A DNA stretch of 22,356 nucleotides from an uncultured Polynucleobacter sp. (GTDB taxonomy: Bacteria; Pseudomonadota; Gammaproteobacteria; Burkholderiales; Burkholderiaceae). The stretch is taken from NCBI GenBank assembly GCA_937996825.1, contig CALKUJ010000364.1, positions 1 through 22,356 of the forward strand. The letters are read 5' to 3'. Shown here in pieces: positions 1 to 6,600 of this stretch. The notes beneath the pieces are model-generated. The model made no database searches and was not told where the DNA came from. It saw only the letters and a program-made list of their open reading frames with translations. The position numbers were made by a program, and so were the translations under genes. Every line of letters begins with the position of its first letter. Position 1 is the first letter of the stretch.

Positions 1-239
1 GGTTTAGATGTTGTGCGGTACGACGATCAAAGTTTGCACCATGAATTTGGCGAGGGTTTTCAGATGATGGGTAGTGAGTTATCCGAGCACAACACCCCCA
101 TGGGTACGCGTCAACAATTTCTGTATTGTTGGTGTAGGGCCTAGTGGCATTCCCCCAAATCAGTAGACAAATATGATGTCAACAGTAAACGACTTAGCGA
201 ACGTTAATTACTGCTTCATATTCATGCTTTTAAAACTAG
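1..239. other. Left-edge stretch with no recognised gene
   Basis: No gene is recognised here. Plus frame 1 is open from the window edge to a TAG at 142-144 (47 codons), which could be the tail of a gene that starts outside the window, but the translation resembles nothing I know. A 7-bp inverted repeat (CAACAAT at 112-118 and ATTGTTG at 125-131) has no T-run after it, so it is not a convincing terminator. The stretch lies just beyond the recombinase remnant, so it may be degraded mobile-element DNA. Confidence 0.3.
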
Positions 240-584
240 CTAAACGAGCTCAACTACCGCGCGCAGCTGCGCAGGGCTGCTGTAAAGATATGCGGCGGTG
301 GTTTGAATGCTTCTGTGACCGGCAAGAGTTTTAAGTAAGTGGATTGCAGTTCCTTTGTTCGCTAAGTTTGTTAAGAACGTTCTACGGCCGCTGTGACTGC
401 TAGCGCCTTCAAGCTCAGCACCCTCGTAAAGCAGGGCTATTGTTTGTGACAAGCTGTTCGCACTAAATCCTGCTTTGACGCTTTTTTGGCTTGCAAAGAA
501 TGGATAAGCGATTTCAAGTTGGCGAAGTTTTGTTCTAGTTACATCTAATTTTTTTTTGGTACCACAACAAACCGTTCGATACGA
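240..584 (-). pseudogene. Truncated tyrosine recombinase (phage-type integrase), C-terminal remnant
   Basis: The minus-strand frame is open from a TGA at 585-587 to a TAG at 240-242, about 114 residues. It carries the C-terminal catalytic motifs of the XerC/phage integrase family: an H-x-x-R box (SSHSGRRTF), a second His box (LAGHRS) and the nucleophile Tyr region (TTAAYLY). The N-terminal arm-binding domain and the first catalytic Arg are absent. Most of the gene is therefore missing and I call it a relic rather than a working enzyme. Codons upstream of the TTG at 450-452 are in frame and fit the family (for example AYPFFASQ), so the remnant is longer than a 70-residue reading from that TTG. 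It marks a past integration event beside the respiratory genes. No attachment site or tRNA gene is visible next to it. Confidence 0.75.
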
Positions 585-647
585 TCAGTTGGTATGCACT
601 ACGTTTGGATGAGTCTTTTCGACTCACTTCACAATTATCCTCAGCGC

Positions 648-673
648 AAAAAAAGACGTCCCTGAGGACGTCC
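648..673 (-). terminator. Intrinsic terminator of the RIC operon
   Basis: A perfect 7-bp stem (GACGTCC at 655-661 with GGACGTC at 666-672) encloses a four-base loop. On the plus strand it is preceded by seven A (648-654), which on the minus strand is a hairpin followed by a T7 tract. It sits 53 bases past the stop codon of the minus-strand hemerythrin gene, as expected for the end of that operon. Confidence 0.85.
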
Positions 674-725
674 AAAATTTGCCGATGAACTGGCAACTAG
701 AAATTAATAAATCGCTTGCGGTTGA

Positions 726-1310
726 TTAACTGTGTCCTAAACCAATTGGCGCAGGTGCACGCATGACTATTTTTGTAAATAATCGGTCGTACATCGGAAT
801 TCTTTGAATTCTTTCAGACAAAGGATCAGTGTTACTCTGAAATGCAGAATCTAGATTTTTCCAATCTTCAGCAGTCAATATTTTTAAAGCTTCTGGAAGA
901 ATGACTGTCTCCTCTAGGTGCATATGAGCTGAATAGAAGTCAATGTATTTCAATGTCTCTTCTTCAAATTCTTTACGGCGTGATTCACCTAACATTTCCC
1001 ATGCTACAAGTAGATGCTGTAGTTCTCGAACGGCGGGTTCACCTTTCTCGTGATCTTTTTCGAGTTGTTCAATGACATCTGCACAGTGCGCTGATCGAGC
1101 TGCGAGAAGTGGAAATAAAAGAGTTGACTCCTTGATGTGATGTTGCTTTTCGGGGATTTCGTCAATGTAAAAAAGCATGGCCCTCATTACATCAAAAAAA
1201 GCTTCAGGACTATTTTGATGTCCACGTTTAAGCATCATTCGTATAGATTGCAATACTGAAGATAATGATGCATGTTCTTCATTGATGATCCGTATGCTGA
1301 TGTGTTGCAT
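726..1310 (-). CDS. Hemerythrin HHE cation-binding domain protein
   Basis: This is a 194-residue all-helical protein with the diiron-site pattern of hemerythrin-like domains: H13, H57-x3-E61, H87 and H129-x3-E133. The two HxxxE motifs are followed by LLFP and VILP, typical of the family. Such domains bind a non-haem diiron centre and interact with O2, NO or iron; no enzymatic role can be read from the sequence. There is no signal peptide or membrane segment, so it should be cytoplasmic. It is the last gene of a minus-strand operon: its ATG lies 23 bases after the stop of the NMO-like gene, with GAGGAG ahead of it, and a terminator follows. Co-transcription with RIC, itself a hemerythrin protein, points to a role in NO or oxidative stress or iron handling. 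That role is inference. Confidence 0.85.
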   Translation of the reverse strand: MQHISIRIINEEHASLSSVLQSIRMMLKRGHQNSPEAFFDVMRAMLFYIDEIPEKQHHIKESTLLFPLLAARSAHCADVIEQLEKDHEKGEPAVRELQHLLVAWEMLGESRRKEFEEETLKYIDFYSAHMHLEETVILPEALKILTAEDWKNLDSAFQSNTDPLSERIQRIPMYDRLFTKIVMRAPAPIGLGHS

Positions 1311-1333
1311 GTTTGACTCCTCGGTTAAGCAGA

Positions 1334-2539
1334 TTAAATCGCAGTGTTTGTCATAACAGGTGTAAGCAAGAACTTGATGAGGTCTGGAACTTTTTTAATT
1401 TTTTCGCCAAATGGGAGTGTGCCTGCACCTCTGAAGAAGAGCCCCTTTTTCATATCTCCCTCAAGTGCGTGACTCAGTTGCTGATCAATACAGAATTGAC
1501 CGATATTTGAATCTCCATCACGCAAGCCGCAATGCAGTAAGCAGTCAAACGACATGTTGCACTTGGCTTTTTGATGAGCTCTTTCTTGGAGAATTGGCAA
1601 TATGCGCAAGTACTTATCTAGCCACGGCGTTCGAACCGCTCGAGCAGGTAGTCCTGCAACACTTACGAATTCAACAATGTCCTGCGGTTTAGCTTGAGCC
1701 AAAATTTCCTTAAAGACCTGTGAAGCATCGCACTCTTCAGTTACTGCAAATGCCGTTCCCAGTTGAACGCCGCTTGCTCCGAGCTTTTGAAGACGCAAAA
1801 TCTCAGCGTGGCTGTTAATACCGCCAGCAGCGATAAGTGGTATCTGATGTTCAAGACCTGAAGCTTTAAAAAATTCAAGAATTTGCGGTATCGCAACGTC
1901 GAACTCAAAACGCGAATCGCGAAGATCAGCCACCTTTGCCGCCCCTAAATGACCGCCTGCTAGTCTGGGGTTTTCAATGATGATTGCATCTGGTATCCGG
2001 CCTTTCTTTTCCCACTTACGAACAAGAAGTTGAACACCGCGTGCATCTGAAAGAATCGGGATCAATGCAACTTCTGGATGATCTTTTGTTAACTCAGGGA
2101 GATCTAGAGGCAGACCTGCACCAACAACCAAGGCATTAGCGCCACTTTTGATTGCTTGCTTGATGTAGCCCTCATAGGCACTTAGCGCCTTCATGATGTT
2201 GACGGCTATCCAACCTTGTCCGTTGGAATTTAATTTTGCAGTTTTAATCTCACGGTCAAGCGCTTCAAGATTTGCGGCATCAATCTGAGCCCGCGCATCG
2301 GGTTCTTTATCCAAATGACCCGTTTTATTCATCAAATCAGGATGACGGCGACGTAAGTCGACTGAAGAAATGGTTCCCATGCCACCTAATTTGGCAACAG
2401 CAGAGGACAAGCCGGAGGCTGAAACTCCAACGCCCATACCGCCTTGAACTATTGGCAATAGCGTTTGACCTTTAATATTTAGTGGCTTGAGGCCTGCAGC
2501 TTCTGTCTGGGTTAACCAGTATGTTGCGTCAGTGTTCAT
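1334..2539 (-). CDS. NAD(P)H-dependent flavin oxidoreductase / nitronate monooxygenase family
   Basis: This 401-residue protein belongs to the NMO (2-nitropropane dioxygenase) TIM-barrel flavoprotein family. The N-terminal FMN-phosphate region is PIVQGGMGVGVS, the conserved His motif is AGGHLG, and the second glycine motif plus barrel end is AAGGI followed by GVQLGTAF. Classical members oxidise nitronates to a carbonyl compound and nitrite using FMN and O2; others in this broad family are quinone reductases or enoyl reductases, so the substrate is uncertain. The region before the His lacks the EGxEAGGH form of well-studied class I enzymes. A C-terminal extension has four Cys (C327, C333, C337, C350), spaced x5, x3 and x12. 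The gene lies 29 bases after the RIC stop, with AAGGAG before its ATG, so it is operonic with RIC and probably under the same NO-responsive control. Confidence 0.8.
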   Translation of the reverse strand: MNTDATYWLTQTEAAGLKPLNIKGQTLLPIVQGGMGVGVSASGLSSAVAKLGGMGTISSVDLRRRHPDLMNKTGHLDKEPDARAQIDAANLEALDREIKTAKLNSNGQGWIAVNIMKALSAYEGYIKQAIKSGANALVVGAGLPLDLPELTKDHPEVALIPILSDARGVQLLVRKWEKKGRIPDAIIIENPRLAGGHLGAAKVADLRDSRFEFDVAIPQILEFFKASGLEHQIPLIAAGGINSHAEILRLQKLGASGVQLGTAFAVTEECDASQVFKEILAQAKPQDIVEFVSVAGLPARAVRTPWLDKYLRILPILQERAHQKAKCNMSFDCLLHCGLRDGDSNIGQFCIDQQLSHALEGDMKKGLFFRGAGTLPFGEKIKKVPDLIKFLLTPVMTNTAI

Positions 2540-2568
2540 AAGAAGTCTCCTTGAGATGTTGAAACTTC

Positions 2569-3261
2569 TTAATGGCTTTGAGATGCAATAGGTTCAAACT
2601 GCGGAAACAGGAGATTGTTTTCAGTATGAATGTGTTCTATTAGATCTTCAGTCAAGCGAGCAGTTCCAGCGTAGAGGGCTTGCCATGTATTGCATGCACC
2701 GTCAGGTGGCTGGTGGTTAGACGTTAAATTCACTAATCTTTCGAGTTGCGCTCCGTGGCTCACATGCTCGTGTCTCATCATGCCAATGGGGTGAACAAGC
2801 ATTGGGTTTTTGCCTGCTTTCAACATTGGAAAAAGAATTTGTTCTTCTTTTTCCATGTGCTCTAACAGTTCACCTTCCATTGTTTCAAGGTGCTTTGCTA
2901 ATCCATTGGGTACCTGCGGATGCTCACGATGAACAGCTTCAACGCGGCGTGCCATTCGAATCAGCTCGGGGAGCTGCTGACGGTGCACCTCATGAAAGCG
3001 GTTAAGAATGTGATCAACAAGCTCAGTTGCACTCGGCATTGTTGGAAGTTCTTGTTTGTCCTCTAGGGCGTGAAGACTGTTCATGACATCTGAAGCATGG
3101 ATTCCCTTGGCAGCGCATGCATCTTGAAGTGATTGTTGTCCACCGCAACAGAAATCAAGTTTTAGCTTTCTAAATACAGCTGTCGCACCAGGGATCTGAA
3201 CAGCTAGAGTTCCCAAGCTTTGAGTAGCATTTGCTGATGATGAATTCTTCGTGTGAGTCAT
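2569..3261 (-). CDS. ytfE: Iron-sulfur cluster repair di-iron protein (RIC; YtfE/ScdA/DnrN family)
   Basis: This 230-residue cytoplasmic protein has the two-domain layout of RIC. An N-terminal ScdA/DUF542 domain (about residues 15-70) carries the C38-C39 pair in LDFCCGG. A C-terminal hemerythrin domain has ligands including H84, H135-x3-E139, a His in RHEHVSHG and a final H-x3-E before LLFP. The family repairs Fe-S clusters damaged by NO or oxidants, with iron from the di-iron site. It is the first gene of a three-gene minus operon, with AAAGGA before the ATG. It diverges from the nsrR-like gene across a region with two NsrR-type operators and an overlapping TATAAT (3296-3301, minus), so NO-induced expression is expected. 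The length is normal. The symbol follows the E. coli name; scdA, dnrN and norA are used in other bacteria. Confidence 0.92.
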   Translation of the reverse strand: MTHTKNSSSANATQSLGTLAVQIPGATAVFRKLKLDFCCGGQQSLQDACAAKGIHASDVMNSLHALEDKQELPTMPSATELVDHILNRFHEVHRQQLPELIRMARRVEAVHREHPQVPNGLAKHLETMEGELLEHMEKEEQILFPMLKAGKNPMLVHPIGMMRHEHVSHGAQLERLVNLTSNHQPPDGACNTWQALYAGTARLTEDLIEHIHTENNLLFPQFEPIASQSH

Positions 3262-3273
3262 GATTTTCCTTTA

Positions 3274-3328
3274 AACATTCATACGACATGAATCTATTAT
3301 AGAATAAGATTCATAAAAAATGAATGTT
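3274..3328. promoter_or_regulatory. Divergent ytfE/nsrR promoter with two NsrR-type operators
   Basis: Two 23-bp sites, 3274-3296 and 3306-3328, each have the core ATTCAT-N5-ATGAAT (3277-3293 and 3309-3325). This is the geometry of the known NsrR consensus (ATGCAT-N5-ATGCAT, flanked by AAG and CTT). The right site begins AAGATTCAT and is the closer match. The two are mirror images about base 3301: AAACATTCAT (3273-3282) pairs with ATGAATGTTT (3320-3329), and ATGAATCT (3288-3295) with AGATTCAT (3307-3314). A minus-strand -10 hexamer TATAAT (plus strand ATTATA, 3296-3301) lies between them, so bound repressor would block the ytfE promoter and probably the nsrR promoter. The motifs are seen; binding by NsrR is inferred. 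Confidence 0.75.
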
Positions 3329-3383
3329 TTCTGGAAATCTGAAATTTTCCAGCAAAATTAGATAAATTTGAAAAGGATTAGTG

Positions 3384-3833
3384 GTGAGACTGACTCAAAA
3401 AACGGACTACGCATTACGTGTGTTGATGTACTGTGCATTTCATCAAGACAAGGAGGCGCCTTCAACAATTTCTGAAATCGCTGAGTCTCACAAAATTTCA
3501 CGCAGTCATCTGATGAAGGTGGTTATGGAATTGTCCGCACATGGTTGGCTATCCACAACTAGAGGTAGAGGGGGTGGAATTCGATTATTGGTTCCAGCCG
3601 ACGAGATCAATATTGGTGAAGTTGTTAGGAAAATGGAGGACAACTTCACGATGGTCGAGTGTTTTAGCGTTGCAGGTAACTCATGCCAGATTGATGGACG
3701 ATGCAAACTGAAAAACGTGCTGACACAAGCGTTGGATGCATACATGAGGGTGTTAGATGGTGTGACATTAAAAGATTTGGTCACTAACAGTATCACGATG
3801 ATCCCTTTGACCATGATGTTCAAAAAGAACTGA
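3384..3833 (+). CDS. nsrR: Rrf2-family transcriptional regulator, NsrR-like NO sensor
   Basis: This 149-residue protein has the Rrf2 layout: an N-terminal winged helix (LTQKTDYALRVLMY, then SRSHLMKVVMELSAHGWL and a GRGGGIRL wing) and a C-terminal helix after three cysteines. The cysteines are spaced C-x7-C-x5-C (VECFSVAGNSC then QIDGRCKL), which fits an NsrR-type Fe-S ligand set. NsrR holds a [4Fe-4S] or [2Fe-2S] cluster that NO nitrosylates, releasing the DNA. Two GTG codons stand in tandem at 3381 and 3384. AAGGA at 3373-3377 leaves only 3 bases to the first but 6 to the second, so I start at 3384, giving the usual MRLTQ-type N-terminus. It diverges from ytfE over two NsrR-like operators, implying autoregulation. 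IscR is less likely, because no isc genes are near. Confidence 0.88.
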   Translation: MRLTQKTDYALRVLMYCAFHQDKEAPSTISEIAESHKISRSHLMKVVMELSAHGWLSTTRGRGGGIRLLVPADEINIGEVVRKMEDNFTMVECFSVAGNSCQIDGRCKLKNVLTQALDAYMRVLDGVTLKDLVTNSITMIPLTMMFKKN

Positions 3834-3956
3834 TTGGATCAATTAGCCAGTAAATATGCAGACCATTCATTGCTGTATTTCACGATGTCCAAACAGTCCA
3901 TCGGTGAGCCAAGTTTTTGGCATGAGACAAATTGAAAGAAGATTTTTTGAGTCAAT

Positions 3957-3970
3957 TTGATCTCTGACAA
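3957..3970 (+). promoter_or_regulatory. FNR/CRP-type box upstream of nrdJ
   Basis: TTGAT-CTCT-GACAA matches the FNR-family dyad TTGAT-N4-(A/G)TCAA at nine of ten positions (counting G as allowed) and agrees in 12 of 14 positions with the box at 9188-9201. Its centre (3963.5) would place a class II start near 4005, with TAGTCT at 3993-3998 as a weak -10. The 207 bases between nsrR and nrdJ hold no gene and no clear terminator; a 5-bp hairpin at 3908-3921 lacks a T-run. Anaerobic control of nrdJ is inferred. Confidence 0.45.
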
Positions 3971-4040
3971 GTTACAACGCAGTCATCTCTTTTAGTCTGA
4001 ACGCTTTATTTCAATTTCTAACTTGATTGAGAAACAACTT

Positions 4041-6509
4041 ATGAATCGTCCTTTGAATTCAAACCTATTCATCGAGGCCATCAACTCCATGCCAGCACAA
4101 GCGATCAGTGTCGATGTGCTTAAAGAGAAGTACCTAAAGGACGGCGAGCAATGCGTGGGTGAGCTGTTTGACCGTGTGGCTAAAGCTTTGGCAAGCGTAG
4201 AAGCGCCAGAGCTGAGAATAGATTTTGAAAAACACTTTCGCGAAAATTTAGAAATCGGTGCCATTGGTGCCGGTCGGATCATGAGTGCGGCGGGTAGTGG
4301 TATTCAGGAAACTTTGATCAATTGCTTTGTACAACCTGTGGGCGACTGCATTCAAGGCACTGACGAAACAGGCTACCCCGGAATTTACGAAGCGTTGCGT
4401 GAAGCCGCTGAAACCATGCGCCGAGGTGGTGGCGTGGGGTATGACTTTTCGCGCATTCGTCCACGTGGTGCACGAGTTAAAGGTACGGCGTCTATCGCAT
4501 CGGGGCCGTGCAGTTATATCAATGTGTTCGACCAATCATGCGCCACGGTCGAAAGCGCAGGCGCACGGCGTGGTGCGCAAATGGGTGTGCTTCGAATTGA
4601 TCACCCCGATGTAATTGAATTCATCACCGCCAAAAGAACACCTGGACGTTGGAACAACTTCAACGTGTCCGTAGCTGTCAGTGATGAATTCATTCGTGCG
4701 GTGAGGGATGATATGTCTTGGAACTTGTTGCATGTGGCACAACCTAGCGAAGAGTTGCTGGCAAGAGGGGGGCACCAACGCGCAGATGGTATGTGGGTCT
4801 ATGCGTCTATGCCTGCGCGTGAGTTGTGGGATTCAGTAATGAAGTCAGCCTATGACTTTGCAGAGCCAGGTATTTTGTTTCTCGATCAGATCAATCGAGA
4901 CAACAACTTACGTGCTATCGAAGCCATCACAGCCACCAACCCATGTGGCGAACAACCGCTGCCACCATATGGTTGCTGTGATTTAGGTCCTGTGATCTTG
5001 CCCCGGTTTGTAAGTCATCCTTTTGCGCATGGAGGGGAGGCAAGTTTTAATTTCACAGCTTTTGCTAAAGCCGTCAAACTGCAAGTACGTGCGCTTGATA
5101 ACGTGCTTGAATTAACGCATTGGCCCTTGCCACAGCAAAAAGACGAAGCCCAAGCTAAACGCCGTGTGGGTGTGGGCTTCACTGGGCTGGGCGACTCCTT
5201 GGTCATGTTGGGCTTGGGTTACAACTCAGAAGAAGGACGTGCAGTGGCTAAACGCATTGCGGAGGTTATGCGTGACGCAGCGTACACCGCCTCGGTGGAA
5301 CTTGCGAAAGAAAAAGGTGCCTTCCCACGTTTCGATGCCGAGGCCTATTTGGCCGAAGGCACGTTTGCAAGCCGTTTGCCAGAAGCAATCAAGCAAGAGA
5401 TTCGAAAATACGGCATACGCAATAGTCATCTGTTGTCCATCGCACCCACAGGTACCGTGAGTTTGGCATTTGCAGATAACGCATCTAACGGAATTGAACC
5501 CGCGTTCTCTTGGACGTACATGCGCAAAAAGCGCGAGGCTGATGGCACCACCACACAGTACGAAGTGCAGGATCACGCGTGGCGCGTTTACCGTGAGCTG
5601 GGAGGTGATGTGAATCATCTGCCACCGACTTTCATTAGCGCGTTGGAAATGAATGCACACGACCATATCGCCATGATGCAAGTGGTGCAACCATTTATAG
5701 ATACAGCCATTTCTAAAACCGTTAACGTACCAGCGGACTATCCGTATGAGGATTTCAAAGACTTGTATCTACAAGCATGGCGCGCAGGTCTAAAGGGGTT
5801 GGCTACTTACAGACCCAATGCCATCTTGGGTGCAGTGCTCGAACTTAAGCCATTGACGCAAGAGGGACAAACAGCCAAAGCCGACGTTACTACTGCTGTG
5901 GATCCTATGCGGACGGTGATCGAAAGTCGCCCCAAAGGCGGACTGGATGCGGTTGCTGAGAAGATTGAATACTGGACGCATGAAGGTCAAAAAACACTGT
6001 ACCTCATTGTTTCGTTCTTGCCTGTGGAGCGAGCAGATGGCTCGGGTTGGATTGATAGGGCGATTGAGTTCTTTATGCCTGTTGGTCAAAATGGCGAGTC
6101 TCAGCAGTGGATGACCTCTAGTATGCGACTGCTGTCGCTGGCCGCACGGGGTGGTTTTTTAGAGCGTGCTCTGAGCGACATGCGTAAAGTTGCTTGGGAC
6201 CGAGGCCCTGTGCGTCATGGCTTCAAACTCAGAGAAGATGGCACACAGGTGCCGCTTTGGCATGACTCAGAAGTTGCGGCTATAGCCTTTGCGATTCAAA
6301 ATATTCTTGAATTGCGTGCGATTCGTAACAGCGAAAGCAACCAGGCTCCTGCCGCAACCCAAACTGTAAACGTGTCAGTCTCAAGTAGCAACACTAAGGT
6401 TGGCGTTATGGCGGGCAAAAAATGTCACGACTGTGGTGCCCCTGCTGTTATTCGTAAAGATGGATGCGAATACTGTACTCAGTGCGGCCATGTGGGGGCG
6501 TGTGGTTAG
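4041..6509 (+). CDS. nrdJ: Adenosylcobalamin-dependent (class II) ribonucleoside-diphosphate reductase
   Basis: This enzyme reduces ribonucleotides to deoxyribonucleotides using a thiyl radical made from adenosylcobalamin, so it works with or without oxygen. The 822-residue chain has the class II hallmarks: redox Cys C95 in NCFVQP, the region GGGVGYDFSRIRPRG, the radical-site motif N300-P-C302-G-E304, the phosphate-binding SIAPTGT at 466-472, and a C-terminal Cys cluster (C795, C798, C809, C812, C815, C821) of the zinc-ribbon and redox-tail type. No N-terminal ATP-cone is visible, so overall activity may lack dATP inhibition at that site. I chose ATG 4041 over the in-frame TTG at 4023, since the TTG has no ribosome site and the ATG has only a weak GAG ahead of it. 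It lies between nsrR and narXL on the same strand, which suggests anaerobic use. The gene depends on B12 made or imported elsewhere. Confidence 0.95.
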   Translation: MNRPLNSNLFIEAINSMPAQAISVDVLKEKYLKDGEQCVGELFDRVAKALASVEAPELRIDFEKHFRENLEIGAIGAGRIMSAAGSGIQETLINCFVQPVGDCIQGTDETGYPGIYEALREAAETMRRGGGVGYDFSRIRPRGARVKGTASIASGPCSYINVFDQSCATVESAGARRGAQMGVLRIDHPDVIEFITAKRTPGRWNNFNVSVAVSDEFIRAVRDDMSWNLLHVAQPSEELLARGGHQRADGMWVYASMPARELWDSVMKSAYDFAEPGILFLDQINRDNNLRAIEAITATNPCGEQPLPPYGCCDLGPVILPRFVSHPFAHGGEASFNFTAFAKAVKLQVRALDNVLELTHWPLPQQKDEAQAKRRVGVGFTGLGDSLVMLGLGYNSEEGRAVAKRIAEVMRDAAYTASVELAKEKGAFPRFDAEAYLAEGTFASRLPEAIKQEIRKYGIRNSHLLSIAPTGTVSLAFADNASNGIEPAFSWTYMRKKREADGTTTQYEVQDHAWRVYRELGGDVNHLPPTFISALEMNAHDHIAMMQVVQPFIDTAISKTVNVPADYPYEDFKDLYLQAWRAGLKGLATYRPNAILGAVLELKPLTQEGQTAKADVTTAVDPMRTVIESRPKGGLDAVAEKIEYWTHEGQKTLYLIVSFLPVERADGSGWIDRAIEFFMPVGQNGESQQWMTSSMRLLSLAARGGFLERALSDMRKVAWDRGPVRHGFKLREDGTQVPLWHDSEVAAIAFAIQNILELRAIRNSESNQAPAATQTVNVSVSSSNTKVGVMAGKKCHDCGAPAVIRKDGCEYCTQCGHVGACG

Positions 6510-6513
6510 GTGT

Positions 6514-6594
6514 ATCGACTTTGTAAGTGTGAGGTTGTTGCATGTAGTTCTTTGGAACTATGTGTAAGGGTGTTGTTGACCGATTAAAGTCGAT
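6514..6594 (+). other. Large imperfect hairpin in the nrdJ-narX gap
   Basis: The 91-base gap between nrdJ and narX contains a nested structure. An inner stem pairs 6538-6550 with 6555-6567 (13 pairs around the loop TTTG), including three G-U pairs that form only in plus-strand RNA. An outer 9-bp inverted repeat pairs ATCGACTTT (6514-6522) with AAAGTCGAT (6586-6594), ending six bases before the narX ATG. No T-run follows, so it is not a standard terminator. A role in attenuation, mRNA stability or narX translation is possible. It also leaves no obvious ribosome-binding site for narX outside the paired region. Confidence 0.5.
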
Positions 6595-6600
6595 GTACTC

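Noticed and set aside
240..640. Attachment site or active integrase module
   Set aside because: The N-terminal part of the recombinase is missing, and no tRNA gene or clear direct repeat is seen nearby; a small inverted repeat at 610-626 is not enough.
3908..3921. Hairpin GCCAA/TTGGC as the nsrR terminator
   Set aside because: The stem is only five pairs and the nearest T-run is about 20 bases further on.
3834..4040. Cobalamin riboswitch or NrdR boxes upstream of nrdJ
   Set aside because: No B12-box-like sequence and no pair of NrdR palindromes could be found in the 207-base gap, which is also short for a full cobalamin riboswitch.
5226..5690. Long open frame on the minus strand inside nrdJ
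   Set aside because: It is antisense to a strongly conserved coding region, has no ribosome site and resembles no family; similar shadows inside narG and narH were dropped for the same reason.
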